The notes beneath the pieces are model-generated. The model was not told where the DNA came from. It saw only the letters and a program-made list of their open reading frames with translations, and ran no database searches. Positions 1-8,404 of a stretch of DNA of 35,927 bases are shown here, one piece after another; position 1 is the first letter of the stretch, and the number at the start of each line of letters is the position of its first letter. Origin of the DNA: Lachnospiraceae bacterium UBA7160 (GTDB lineage Bacteria; Bacillota; Clostridia; Lachnospirales; Lachnospiraceae); assembly GCA_002491565.1 (NCBI GenBank), contig DKWE01000047.1:12382-48308 (forward strand), written 5' to 3'. A program made the translations under genes and the position numbers.

Positions 1-165
1 GAGTGGGGCAAGAGAAAGCTCGCTTATGAGATCCAGAAAATGCGTGAAGGATTCTACTACTTTGTTCGCTTCGAGTCTGATGCAGCATGCCCGGCAGAGG
101 TTGAAAAGCGTGTCCGGATCATGGAAAACGTCATCAGATATTTATGCGTGAGACAGGAAGCATAA
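1..165 (+). CDS. rpsF: 30S ribosomal protein S6, C-terminal part (5' end outside window)
   Basis: Frame 1 is open from the first base and reads EWGKRKLAYEIQ, then a segment ending NVIRYLCVRQEA before TAA at 163-165. This is the C-terminal part of ribosomal protein S6, which binds 16S rRNA as a heterodimer with S18 in the small-subunit platform. The W-G-K-R-K-L-A-Y-E-I core is a family hallmark. About 54 residues are visible, so the N-terminal half lies upstream. Identity is also supported by context: ssb starts 19 nt downstream and rpsR follows, giving the classic rpsF-ssb-rpsR operon. Its promoter is outside the window. Confidence 0.95.
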   Translation, partial: EWGKRKLAYEIQKMREGFYYFVRFESDAACPAEVEKRVRIMENVIRYLCVRQEA

Positions 166-184
166 ATAAGAGAAGGAGTCTTAA

Positions 185-655
185 ATGAATAAAGTTATCT
201 TGATGGGACGTTTGACGAGAGACCCAGAGGTTCGCTATTCCGCAGGGGATAGTTCCATGGCGATTGCACGGTACACGTTGGCGGTAGACCGCAGGTTCCG
301 CCGTGATGGCGATTCGAATTCCAATGCCGACTTCATCGGCTGTGTGGCGTTCGGCAAGTCCGCAGAGTTTGCGGAGAAGTATCTGCACCAGGGGATGAAG
401 ATTGTAGTGACTGGCCGTATTCAGACCGGCAGCTATACGAACCGCGAGGGACAGAAGGTATATACGACGGATGTTGTGGTAGAAGATCAGGAGTTTGCAG
501 AGAGCAAGTCCGCGTCACAGGGAGGCGGTATGAATATGCCGCGCCAGTCCGCACCGTCGCCGCATCAGGCGGCACCGATGCCGTCATCCGGATCCTCAGG
601 AGATGGATTTATGAATATTCCGGACGGAATCGACGAGGAGCTTCCGTTCAACTAA
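185..655 (+). CDS. ssb: Single-stranded DNA-binding protein
   Basis: Encodes a 156-residue SSB that coats single-stranded DNA during replication, recombination and repair. The N-terminal OB fold starts MNKVILMGRLTRDPEVRY and runs to about residue 105 (including VTGRIQTGSYTNREG). A Gln/Pro/Ser/Met-rich flexible linker follows. The protein ends in the acidic tip DGIDEELPFN, the conserved hydrophobic-acidic peptide that recruits partner proteins. A good AAGGAG ribosome site at about 173-178 supports this ATG. It lies between rpsF and rpsR and is probably co-transcribed with both. Length and ends are typical of the family. Confidence 0.97.
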   Translation: MNKVILMGRLTRDPEVRYSAGDSSMAIARYTLAVDRRFRRDGDSNSNADFIGCVAFGKSAEFAEKYLHQGMKIVVTGRIQTGSYTNREGQKVYTTDVVVEDQEFAESKSASQGGGMNMPRQSAPSPHQAAPMPSSGSSGDGFMNIPDGIDEELPFN

Positions 656-677
656 GTATAGTAAGGAGGAGACAGAG

Positions 678-944
678 ATGGCATTCAATAAAGAGAAGAG
701 CGATGCGCCAATGAAGAGACGCACAGGCGGCGTCCGCAGAAGAAAGAAAGTCTGCGTATTCTGCGGCAAGGAGAATAACGAGATCGATTACAAGGATGTA
801 AATAAGCTGAAGAGATACGTGTCCGAGAGAGGCAAGATCCTTCCGAGAAGAATTACCGGAAACTGCGCAAAGCATCAGAGAGCGCTTACCGTAGCGATCA
901 AGAGAGCACGCCACGTTGCGCTGATGCCATACGTCCAGGACTGA
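678..944 (+). CDS. rpsR: 30S ribosomal protein S18
   Basis: 88-residue S18, the partner of S6 on the 30S platform. The basic N-terminus is followed by CVFCGKENNEIDYKDV and later ILPRRITGNCAKHQRAL, the S18 signature. Three cysteines and a histidine (CxxC plus NCxxH) remain, so this is the presumed zinc-binding (C+) form of S18. The start is set by a strong AAGGAGGAG site about 8 nt upstream. It is the last gene of rpsF-ssb-rpsR, with an intrinsic terminator 44 nt after the stop codon. Confidence 0.97.
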   Translation: MAFNKEKSDAPMKRRTGGVRRRKKVCVFCGKENNEIDYKDVNKLKRYVSERGKILPRRITGNCAKHQRALTVAIKRARHVALMPYVQD

Positions 945-987
945 TTGCCTGAGTACAGACCGCAGAAGTAAAAAATAGCGAGCATAC

Positions 988-1022
988 CGCCGCACAGGAG
1001 AGATCCTGTGCGGCGTTTTTTT
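988..1022 (+). terminator. Intrinsic terminator of the rpsF-ssb-rpsR operon
   Basis: A 12-bp perfect GC-rich stem (988-999 with 1004-1015) with a GAGA tetraloop is followed directly by seven T residues. It is a textbook Rho-independent terminator, placed just after rpsR. Confidence 0.95.
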
Positions 1023-1132
1023 GCTTTATAGGAAATTGCGATTTTTTCGACGCAAAAATAAACCCTATGCTCGTTAACTGAAAGTACACCTCATAAAAGT
1101 ATCTTTATAATTATAAAAATCTCAAAATACTA

Positions 1133-1161
1133 TTGAAAAACAATATAGGCTGTGATATAAT
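1133..1161 (+). promoter_or_regulatory. Sigma-A promoter of the surface-protein gene
   Basis: TTGAAA at 1133-1138 and TATAAT at 1156-1161 are 17 bp apart. A TG one base before the -10 gives an extended -10 box. The surrounding sequence is strongly AT-rich. Transcription would start near 1168, leaving a leader of about 130 nt before the ATG at 1296. Confidence 0.8.
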
Positions 1162-1167
1162 GCATTT

Positions 1168-1295
1168 CAACATCTGAAGACTACGTAAGGCAGTCGTCCC
1201 CGCTAATTTCCCTGTAAGAACGTTGCCCGTTGGAGGAGTCCGCTGTGATAGGTGGATTGTTCGCGGTGCCAAAATATTTAGAAAGAGAGAAGTCT
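1168..1295 (+). other. Long 5' leader of the surface-protein gene, possible regulatory RNA
   Basis: About 128 nt separate the predicted transcription start from the chosen ATG. The leader is more GC-rich than the promoter and contains short complementary segments: GACT/AGTC near 1179-1196 and CCGC/GCGG near 1240-1265. It also carries a strong GGAGGAG at 1232-1238 that is not correctly spaced for the ATG at 1296. I do not recognise a known riboswitch class. A TTG at 1230 would extend the protein by 22 residues, but that would put a non-secretory segment before the signal peptide. Confidence 0.3.
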
Positions 1296-4200
1296 ATGCT
1301 TAAGAAAATGATGAGAAAAAAACTGCTTTCCGGCATCCTTTCTGTAGTGTTTCTTATATCCGGTGTTATAGCGCCCTTTCCGGCATATGCATTGGGGGAA
1401 TCAGAGACGGTGTTGACCGGACGGGAAGTAACGGATAACGGTCAGGAGAAAAATAGCGGAAGTACTGTGCCGGAGGGATCAGATGCCGTAACAAAGCCGG
1501 ATTCTGAGTGCAGTGCGGATGTTTCTGGTAAGGCGGGCAGTGAAACGGATGATACAGGTATAGAAGCTCCGCAGACAGAAGAATCAGAGCTGTCCACAGA
1601 ACCGAAGGTTGTTCCGGATGGAACCGAATCTCCAGCAGAGCCTGGTTTTCCAACGGAAACAGAGCTTCCGGCAGGAACGGAGCCTTCGACGGGAACGGAG
1701 CTTCCGGCGGGAACGGAGCCTTCGACGGGAACGGAGCTTCCGGCGGGAACGGAGCCTTCGAAGGAAACGGAGCTTCCGGCAGGAACGGAGCCTTCGAAGG
1801 AAACAGAGCTTCCGGCAGGAACGGAGCCTTCGAAGGAAACGGAGCTTCCGACGGGAACGGAGCCTTCGAAGGAAACAGAGCTTCCGGCGGAGACAGAGGA
1901 TCCGGCTCTTGTGCTGGCTGCAAATGCAGAGGACGGGGTGAACCAAAATAAGAGCTTTGTCTCCGGGATGGCGGTAAAAGAGATCCAGGACGGCGTCGCG
2001 CCTTTTGACGATGATGACGGAGCCGGGAATGACAGTAGTGCCAGCAATGGAATTGTCCGTTCGTTTGACTATGTGGATTATACACTGGAATACACGACAG
2101 CGCTAATGGATACAGCGGAGACTGTGGATGAAGCCTATATGATGGCAGAATTCATATTGACATGTGATCCATCGATTGCGGAATTCAACATGGATACGCT
2201 GAACTGGTGCATCGATCGTAAAATTACATATTACTATGAGGATGGTTCGTCCTCAGATGTATGGGATAGCAGCCGTCCGGTCAGCCGCCAGGTATTGACA
2301 GGCAAGCGTTATCTCTCCAAAACGGAAGACCGCAATGCGATACCGGGAGTCGGGACGCTGAGTACTGGGATTTATGTGAAGGGGGCGAAGAATGGTGATG
2401 TTGTAAAGCCGGTCTTTCATGTATGGATGGAGGGCAATGAGGAAGCGCTGCGTCAGTCAGCCGTGGGGGATGAGATACGGGTCTCCGCTGCGCCGCGCTA
2501 CAATGTCCGGCTGGTGAGAAGTGAAAATTGTGAATATCTCGGTTATTTTGATCCGGAGGACGGGACAGTCAGTGAGACGGATAACGGAGACGCGCTTTAT
2601 GGGAGGCTGGAGGGCTATGCGGTGATTCTGCAGCTTTGCAATTCTTCTCAGGACAAGGGGCTGAAGGGGATCGAACTGCCGGCCGGAGCCTTTACATTTG
2701 ATCTGACAGTGACAGAAAAGCTGAACGGAAGGGATGTAACAGAGGAGAAGGATTATGCGCCGGTCCTTTGGGATTACCGGGAAAACATATATGCCAATGC
2801 TGAGACGACGGGATACCTTGGACGGCAGATGTGTGTAGGAGGAAAGATTTCCAGCGCATATGGCGCCTGGATTGAGCCATGGAATAAAGGCGGGGCAAGA
2901 AATGTGGAGTTTGCCTGCTATGATGGAGGCACGATACAGATCGCGCAGGATTCAGCCAGAGCAAATGTATATCATGTAACCATGAAGGACTATGCGTTTG
3001 ACATTGAGGACTTTGATTTTCCGTCGAATACCGCAGATAACTCTTTCGGTGTGATATGCTATGGCCCGAATATCGGGTGTTTTGCTGCGGGGTATGTCCA
3101 GTTTCTCTGCCAGTCTGCGCGCAGCGTGGACAAAATCAGTAATCTGATTTTTACGGTAGCAGCAGACAATATGCGTGCGGCATCTATTTCCGGGCAGACA
3201 GTCCAGGAGGAACAGAACGATGCGGATAATTCGCATTCATTGAATGTGCCAATGTATCCGATCGGGAGCTATTCCAAGAGAAATTTCTTCATGGATGAGA
3301 ATGGCGGGCAAATTGCTTCCTACTGGTCTTATGGGGATGCATATGCCGCGCAGGGGCAGCAGATCCGCATTGTTTCGACGCTGGATTTCTATGGCGACGG
3401 GAGCCTGAGCAGCGCGAATATCCTGCAGAAGTTTGATGACCGGGTGCTGGAAATTCCGGCCGGAACATCTTCTTATGCGGAGTGCGAGGTGACAAACGAT
3501 AAAACGGTACTCGGGCCCATCCGTGTCTTATTTGCGGCAAAGCCGGACCGGAGCGGATGGACAGATGACGCCGAGATGAATGCCACGCGCGAAGAGGAAC
3601 TGATTTATTTTGAAAGCGTCGACACACTGACTAAAGCCGGCTGCACCTGCGTGGGATTTCTGTATGAAATCCGGGACAGCAAGATCTACCAGGGGAAGTT
3701 TATTTCTACGGCGGTCAGGCTTCAGATGGACGTGAGAGTGAAGGAGAATGCGGAGGTTGGATGCGTATGCCAGACGACAAATGATCTTCGGATATGGAGA
3801 AATGCGCCGGATGCACTTTCCTGGAGCGATGTATCTTATGGAGGAGGTGCCTGTGGTTCTGGCAGCAGCGGCTGGCAGCCGGGGACGTACTACGAAGGAT
3901 ATGCAAAGCCAGTCTGTGAGCTCTATACGGATTATGGCAAGTCGGTATATCAGAAGGGAAGTATCGTGGACGGGCATTCGGGTGGATATATTTACGGGAA
4001 TTCTTTACTGATTACCGGATGCAGGACCGGAGTTTCTATCGCAGTCGGGGATACCACGGTATCGGCAGGCGGCAGCGTTGCCAAGCTGGTCTATGACCTG
4101 GATGCGGGGGAACGCATTGCCGCGTTTGTGATTCATCCATCTGTATCAGTTGTATCGGAAAACAGCGAGGTGGATTCTTCGGAAGCAGTGGCAGACGTGA

Positions 4201-7200
4201 CCGTTACTGCCGCGTTACCCGTACACCTTACATACATTATGGACAGTGCCAGTATGGCTCCTGCATCTGTAACGGAGAATCAGGATGGCACAAGTACGAT
4301 TACCTGGTTTGCCGAAAACCGGAAGATTGGCGAAGCATTGGAGAATATTACGTTTTCCTGTATCATTGGAGAAGCAGGTACAGCGGACGATGTGCAGAAC
4401 AATGACACTCTGACGGTAGGAGCGACGATCACGGCAGATAAGGACGACCGGGTTATCACGAAAGCTTATGGCAACTGTTCCGATACGACGATCACGGTAA
4501 TTCGTCTGGCGACATCCTCTGTATCCAAAGCGGTGGAGCACAGTTTGCTGGAAGGAGGAGAGACTATCACATATTTTCTCCGCTATGGGAACAGCGCAGA
4601 GGAAGATGTGACAGAGGTTCGGTTTTATGATATTTTGCCATACAATCAGGATGGACGCGGCACAAGCTTTAGCGGAGCCTATCTGGTAGACAGTATTACT
4701 ATGGATTTTTCAAGCGCCAGAGAGACGTATGCCGAGGTGATGGATGGCGGCGGGTTATGTGTTCAGGCAGCGATGTCAGAATCAGCAAGAGATGCTGGTA
4801 AGGTAGAAGCAATTTTGAGCAAAAAGGAGGAGGCGTCCTGGCTGCTGCTGGGGGATGGCGCTGCGGATGGAACAAGCATTACCTGGAACAGACTTTCTCT
4901 GCAGGAGGCGGTCGGTCTTTTCTTTGAACTGCCGGTTATGAAGCCAAAAGAGTATCTGAGCATCCGGGTGACGCTGGCAGTCCGGGATGATTCCGGAACA
5001 CTTTTGCCGGATGTGTCGGGAGCAGTGCAGAAGCCTGGGGATTGCTATGCGAATTCCTTCTATCAGTATGCGGATGGACAGGTGACTCTCGTGGAGAGTA
5101 ATACCGTAAAAGCACAGGTTGTGGAACGTATCATCAGTGGTCTGGCGTGGCTGGATGAAGATGGCGACGGTATCCGGAACGATGGAGAACCACTCTTGTC
5201 AGGGATAACAGCAGGCGTGTACCGGACAACTGCTTCCGGTTATGCACCTGACGCAAAACCAGCTCTGACAGCGGGCGGTGTGGAGCTTTATGAGGCGTAT
5301 GATGTGTTTGGAAATGCATCTGCCACAGTGAAAACCGGAAAGGATGGCATGTATTCCTTTGGAAACCTGAGCTCTGGTACTTATTATGTTGTGTTGACCG
5401 GGACGGAAGGGTACGGTCTGACTGAGAAGCATGTGCAGGAGAATAACGCAGCGGACTCAGATGCGGATGCAACCCTTTCGGCGGATCATACGTCGCTGCA
5501 AAATGCCTATATCAGTCATATCGCACTTCCCAGGCTGGAGGATATGTATACATATCACTGTGAAAGCAGCCATAACGATGCGGGTTTTCTGTCTTTTACC
5601 GCGGAGGTTGCGGTTCGGAAGGAGGAGGCGGAAACAAATGTGGTGCTGCCGGGTGCGGAATTTGTGTTAAAGAATGCCGACGGGAACTATGTGACATTCC
5701 TTGAGGGCTGCTATTCCGGAGTCTGCGATGAGGTGGATGCATCCTGCAGACTTACGACATCGGAGAATGGAATGATAACAGCAAAAAAATTGCCGGAGGG
5801 TATCTATACCATGTCGGAATACCAGGCCCCGGAAGGGTATGCAAAATCGGATGCGGTGTGGAAGATAGAGGTTGGAATTTTGTGGGATGACGGCTGGAGA
5901 AGCCAGGTAACGGTGGACGGCAAGGCTCCGGGGGAAGCATTTGTTGTAAAAAATCAGGCGGCGAAGACGAAGCTAACTGTGACAAAGCGCTGGGATGATC
6001 AGGACGATCAGGACGGGCTTCGTGGAGACGCCACGTTTCGGCTGACTGGAACAGTGAAGAATGCAGAAGGAAAACAGAAGGTTATTCTGGAAAGGACGGG
6101 GGTACTCCGGGCAGATGCTTCTGTGCAGTCGTATGTCTTTGCTGACCTTCCGGCGTATGCCTATGGACGGATAGTTCAGTATGCGGTGAAGGAAGAAGCG
6201 ATGGAAGGTTACGCAACAACAGATACCGGTTTGAAGGGAAGCTGGGATTTTGGATATACGGTAGCTGTTACGAATACACATGAGACGGCAGCCGTGGATA
6301 TTCCGGTAGAGAAGATATGGGAGGATGAAGAGAATCAGGATGGACTGCGCACCGCATCGGCTGTTGTGATTTTGTCCGGGTCGGATGGCTCTGTCAGGGA
6401 AGCAGAACTGAGCGCGGAGAACGGCTGGAACTATGTATTTCAGGAATTGCCTGTATACTGGAACAAAGGTGTCCGGATTATATATTCCTTGCAGGAGAAG
6501 GAGATAGATGGCTATACGGAGGATGTTCTGGCGGGGGAGGACGGTTACAGCTTTACCGTAACGAACCATCATATTCCTGCGGTGAGAGATATGACTGTGG
6601 TAAAGCAGTGGGAGGATGAGGACAACCGCGACGGGATCAGACCGGAGCATGTCATGATCCATCTGTGCGGCTCCGATGGAAGAACCTATGATGCAAAGCT
6701 GAATGAGGAAGGCGGTTATTCCTGTATCTTCACAGAGCTTCCGGTTTATTGGAAGGAAGGCGAGCGCATTGTCTATTCTGTAACCGAGGATCCGGTGGAG
6801 CAGTATGAGATGGAAATCCAGACCAGCGAGGATGGCGGTGTTTTTACAGTTATAAATCACTATGAGCCGGAGACCAGGCAGATCAAAGTTACGAAAGTCT
6901 GGAAGGATGCCGGAGATCAGGATGGACTGCGCCGGGATGTATCTTTGACACTGACAGGTTCAGATGGCGTCAGTTACAGCGGGATAATTCCTAAAGATGC
7001 CGTCGAACAGGTCTGCATTTTTTCTGATCTTCCTGTCTGTGCGGATGGAGAGAAGCTTACCTATGCGCTGAGTGAGAAAGAAATGGCGGGTTACACCACG
7101 GAAATTGTGGAGACAGCGGACGGGTTCACGGTCATAAATACCCATACACCGGAAACAAAGCCAGACGCCGGAGGAGGAATGGATACTCCGGGTACGCCTA

Positions 7201-7316
7201 AGACCGGAGATAACAGCAACATTGCATTTTGGCTTATTGCAGCGGGGCTGAGTGTGCTAGGAATTGCAGCTTCTCTGGCGGCAGGCTGGCGGAAAGAAAC
7301 AGATTGCGATGAGTAA
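1296..7316 (+). CDS. Large LPXTG-type wall-anchored surface protein with SdrD_B, SpaA-like and four Cna_B domains
   Basis: A 2006-residue predicted sortase substrate and adhesin-like surface protein. ATG 1296 gives a basic-hydrophobic signal peptide (MLKKMMRKKLLSGILSVV, cleavage after about residue 32, A-Y-A). An acidic Ser/Thr/Pro region follows, with a 12-residue TELPAGTEPS repeat at about 122-201. A long unassigned region (about 230-1250) comes next. Then come an SdrD_B-like module (WLDEDGDGIRNDGE, about 1280), a SpaA/prealbumin-like module (PGAEFVLKN to APEGYA, about 1449-1550) and four Cna_B repeats beginning near 1559, 1667, 1762 and 1862. Each Cna_B repeat shows a (V/T)xKxW start, an inner Glu and a VxN end, matching the Lys-Glu-Asn set of intramolecular isopeptide domains. 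The C-terminus carries TPKTGD (about 1967), a hydrophobic helix and a charged tail, so wall anchoring by a sortase is expected. No sortase gene is in the window. It has its own promoter, and the ligand is unknown. Confidence 0.88.
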   Translation: MLKKMMRKKLLSGILSVVFLISGVIAPFPAYALGESETVLTGREVTDNGQEKNSGSTVPEGSDAVTKPDSECSADVSGKAGSETDDTGIEAPQTEESELSTEPKVVPDGTESPAEPGFPTETELPAGTEPSTGTELPAGTEPSTGTELPAGTEPSKETELPAGTEPSKETELPAGTEPSKETELPTGTEPSKETELPAETEDPALVLAANAEDGVNQNKSFVSGMAVKEIQDGVAPFDDDDGAGNDSSASNGIVRSFDYVDYTLEYTTALMDTAETVDEAYMMAEFILTCDPSIAEFNMDTLNWCIDRKITYYYEDGSSSDVWDSSRPVSRQVLTGKRYLSKTEDRNAIPGVGTLSTGIYVKGAKNGDVVKPVFHVWMEGNEEALRQSAVGDEIRVSAAPRYNVRLVRSENCEYLGYFDPEDGTVSETDNGDALYGRLEGYAVILQLCNSSQDKGLKGIELPAGAFTFDLTVTEKLNGRDVTEEKDYAPVLWDYRENIYANAETTGYLGRQMCVGGKISSAYGAWIEPWNKGGARNVEFACYDGGTIQIAQDSARANVYHVTMKDYAFDIEDFDFPSNTADNSFGVICYGPNIGCFAAGYVQFLCQSARSVDKISNLIFTVAADNMRAASISGQTVQEEQNDADNSHSLNVPMYPIGSYSKRNFFMDENGGQIASYWSYGDAYAAQGQQIRIVSTLDFYGDGSLSSANILQKFDDRVLEIPAGTSSYAECEVTNDKTVLGPIRVLFAAKPDRSGWTDDAEMNATREEELIYFESVDTLTKAGCTCVGFLYEIRDSKIYQGKFISTAVRLQMDVRVKENAEVGCVCQTTNDLRIWRNAPDALSWSDVSYGGGACGSGSSGWQPGTYYEGYAKPVCELYTDYGKSVYQKGSIVDGHSGGYIYGNSLLITGCRTGVSIAVGDTTVSAGGSVAKLVYDLDAGERIAAFVIHPSVSVVSENSEVDSSEAVADVTVTAALPVHLTYIMDSASMAPASVTENQDGTSTITWFAENRKIGEALENITFSCIIGEAGTADDVQNNDTLTVGATITADKDDRVITKAYGNCSDTTITVIRLATSSVSKAVEHSLLEGGETITYFLRYGNSAEEDVTEVRFYDILPYNQDGRGTSFSGAYLVDSITMDFSSARETYAEVMDGGGLCVQAAMSESARDAGKVEAILSKKEEASWLLLGDGAADGTSITWNRLSLQEAVGLFFELPVMKPKEYLSIRVTLAVRDDSGTLLPDVSGAVQKPGDCYANSFYQYADGQVTLVESNTVKAQVVERIISGLAWLDEDGDGIRNDGEPLLSGITAGVYRTTASGYAPDAKPALTAGGVELYEAYDVFGNASATVKTGKDGMYSFGNLSSGTYYVVLTGTEGYGLTEKHVQENNAADSDADATLSADHTSLQNAYISHIALPRLEDMYTYHCESSHNDAGFLSFTAEVAVRKEEAETNVVLPGAEFVLKNADGNYVTFLEGCYSGVCDEVDASCRLTTSENGMITAKKLPEGIYTMSEYQAPEGYAKSDAVWKIEVGILWDDGWRSQVTVDGKAPGEAFVVKNQAAKTKLTVTKRWDDQDDQDGLRGDATFRLTGTVKNAEGKQKVILERTGVLRADASVQSYVFADLPAYAYGRIVQYAVKEEAMEGYATTDTGLKGSWDFGYTVAVTNTHETAAVDIPVEKIWEDEENQDGLRTASAVVILSGSDGSVREAELSAENGWNYVFQELPVYWNKGVRIIYSLQEKEIDGYTEDVLAGEDGYSFTVTNHHIPAVRDMTVVKQWEDEDNRDGIRPEHVMIHLCGSDGRTYDAKLNEEGGYSCIFTELPVYWKEGERIVYSVTEDPVEQYEMEIQTSEDGGVFTVINHYEPETRQIKVTKVWKDAGDQDGLRRDVSLTLTGSDGVSYSGIIPKDAVEQVCIFSDLPVCADGEKLTYALSEKEMAGYTTEIVETADGFTVINTHTPETKPDAGGGMDTPGTPKTGDNSNIAFWLIAAGLSVLGIAASLAAGWRKETDCDE
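1659..1898 (+). repeat. 36-bp in-frame tandem repeat (about 6.7 copies)
   Basis: Direct repeats with a 36-bp period begin at 1659, 1695, 1731, 1767, 1803 and 1839, with a partial copy at 1875. Each encodes the 12-residue unit TELPAGTEPS plus TG or KE. There are no spacers, so this is a coding minisatellite, probably forming an extended wall-spanning stalk. Copies differ mainly by the TG/KE switch. Confidence 0.93.
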
Positions 7317-7369
7317 TGATTGAGCAGCGCAATTGAGAAACCGATCAGCGGGGTATTATGGATTTTTGA

Positions 7370-7415
7370 GCGTGTGTTTGCAGATGACAGCATCTGCGGA
7401 TGCACGCTTTGTATT
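7370..7415 (+). terminator. Possible terminator after the surface-protein gene
   Basis: A long hairpin (7370-7386 with 7391-7407, ACAG loop, several G-T wobbles) is followed by TTTGTATT. The stem is strong, but the U tract is short and interrupted. It lies 54 nt after the stop codon. Confidence 0.5.
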
Positions 7416-7448
7416 CCTGAAGCTTTGCGGGAGCTGATACAAAACACT

Positions 7449-7513
7449 TTGCATAGGCTTTTATGAAATTTTAATAAAATTAAAAGAAATTATAGAAAAA
7501 TATATGGTAAAAT
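7449..7513 (+). promoter_or_regulatory. Candidate promoter region of the alarmone synthetase gene
   Basis: This very AT-rich segment offers two overlapping choices. One is TTGCAT (7449-7454) with TAATAA (7472-7477) at 17 bp. The other is an extended -10, TGGTAAAAT, ending at 7513 but without a clear -35. One of them probably drives the gene starting at 7554; which one cannot be decided by eye. Confidence 0.4.
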
Positions 7514-7553
7514 ATTGAAAACTATGCATTGAGGAAAGGGAACCAGTAAGACT

Positions 7554-8216
7554 ATGGAAAAAAAGGAAAACAATCTGGATGAATTTCGCTATATTCAACT
7601 CCTTGAGTCCGGAAGATGGTATATCCAGATGATGAACAAATATCGCTGCGCAATCATGGAAGTCGAGACAAAGCTGAATGTCTTAAATTCAGAATTTTCC
7701 CTCCAGTATGACCGTAACCCGTTCGAATCCATTAAAAGCCGTCTGAAAAGTCCGGGAAGTATCCTGGAAAAACTGAGCAGAAAGCATTTGGAGTTTAATG
7801 AGGACAGTCTGGATCGGACCATTGAAGAAAATCTGTATGATGTAGCAGGGATCCGGGTGGTCTGCGCGTTCCAGGAGGATATTTATACCTTGTCAGATCT
7901 GCTGCTTCGGCAGGATGATATCCGCCTGATTCGTACCAAAGATTATATTCAGAATCCAAAGCCGAACGGATACCGGAGTCTTCATCAGATTCTGGAGGTA
8001 CCGGTCTTTTTAAAGGAAGGAAAGATACCAGTCAAGGTGGAGGTGCAGTTCCGGACGATTGCGATGGACTTCTGGGCCAGCGTGGATCATAAGCTTCGCT
8101 ACAAAAAGGACGTGGAGAATGAGAAGGAAATTATAGAGAAGCTGCGCGTCTGCGCGGAAACAATCGCCTCTCTGGATGCGGAAATGCAGAGGATCCGGAG
8201 CATGATTGAGGCGTAA
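7554..8216 (+). CDS. Small alarmone synthetase (RelA/SpoT-domain GTP pyrophosphokinase)
   Basis: A 220-residue single-domain (p)ppGpp synthetase that transfers pyrophosphate from ATP to GDP or GTP. Visible family elements are IKSRLKSPGSILEKL (ATP-binding loop, about 58-72), DVAGIRVVCAF (about 95-105), NPKPNGYRSLHQIL (GDP/GTP-binding, about 133-146) and VEVQFRTIAMDFWASVDHKLRY (catalytic Glu region, about 161-182). There is no HD hydrolase, TGS or ACT domain, so it is a small alarmone synthetase of the RelQ/RelP (YjbM/YwaC) kind rather than a bifunctional Rel. An AGGAAAGG site upstream fits the ATG, although spacing is slightly long. It lies just before gdpP, so ppGpp and c-di-AMP metabolism are neighbours here. 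Confidence 0.9.
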   Translation: MEKKENNLDEFRYIQLLESGRWYIQMMNKYRCAIMEVETKLNVLNSEFSLQYDRNPFESIKSRLKSPGSILEKLSRKHLEFNEDSLDRTIEENLYDVAGIRVVCAFQEDIYTLSDLLLRQDDIRLIRTKDYIQNPKPNGYRSLHQILEVPVFLKEGKIPVKVEVQFRTIAMDFWASVDHKLRYKKDVENEKEIIEKLRVCAETIASLDAEMQRIRSMIEA

Positions 8217-8230
8217 CGAAAACTAAAGCT

Positions 8231-8258
8231 TTTCAAGAGCGGATGTTTATGGTAGAAT
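8231..8258 (+). promoter_or_regulatory. Candidate promoter of gdpP
   Basis: TTTCAA (8231-8236) and TAGAAT (8253-8258) are 16 bp apart, with an extended -10 TG. The element lies 14 nt after the alarmone synthetase stop and would give a leader of about 140 nt before gdpP. Confidence 0.45.
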
Positions 8259-8391
8259 GGGAGCAGTTGTTTGGTACAGTTCACCAAAGCGGAGCGGAGA
8301 CCGCCCGTTTAGCCACAGACAGGAGTTATGCGGAGCTCTGTGGCTTGCATGGCATCATACGGTGTGTTGTGCAGTCTGTATGGATGCAAGT

Positions 8392-8396
8392 GGAGG
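8392..8396 (+). promoter_or_regulatory. Ribosome binding site that fixes a TTG start for gdpP
   Basis: GGAGG lies 8 nt before TTG 8405. No ATG downstream until 8432 has a comparable site, and the frame upstream of 8405 does not look like GdpP. The site therefore argues for TTG initiation. Confidence 0.7.
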
Positions 8397-8404
8397 TGGA
8401 AAAT

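Noticed and set aside
1168..1295. c-di-GMP (GEMM-type) riboswitch before the surface protein
   Set aside because: Such switches often precede adhesin genes, but the conserved GEMM core elements are not present in this leader.
1659..1898. CRISPR-like periodic repeat
   Set aside because: Units of 36 bp are directly adjacent without spacers and encode an in-frame protein stalk.
1366..2085. Long minus-strand open frames (up to 239 codons) opposite the 36-bp repeat of the surface protein
   Set aside because: They are by-products of repeat composition: low-complexity Pro/Ser/Phe or Arg/Leu translations with no ribosome site or family features.
8243..8404. N-terminal extension of GdpP from the first possible start
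   Set aside because: The 54 extra residues do not resemble GdpP, they overlap the likely promoter leader, and a well-spaced GGAGG points to TTG 8405.
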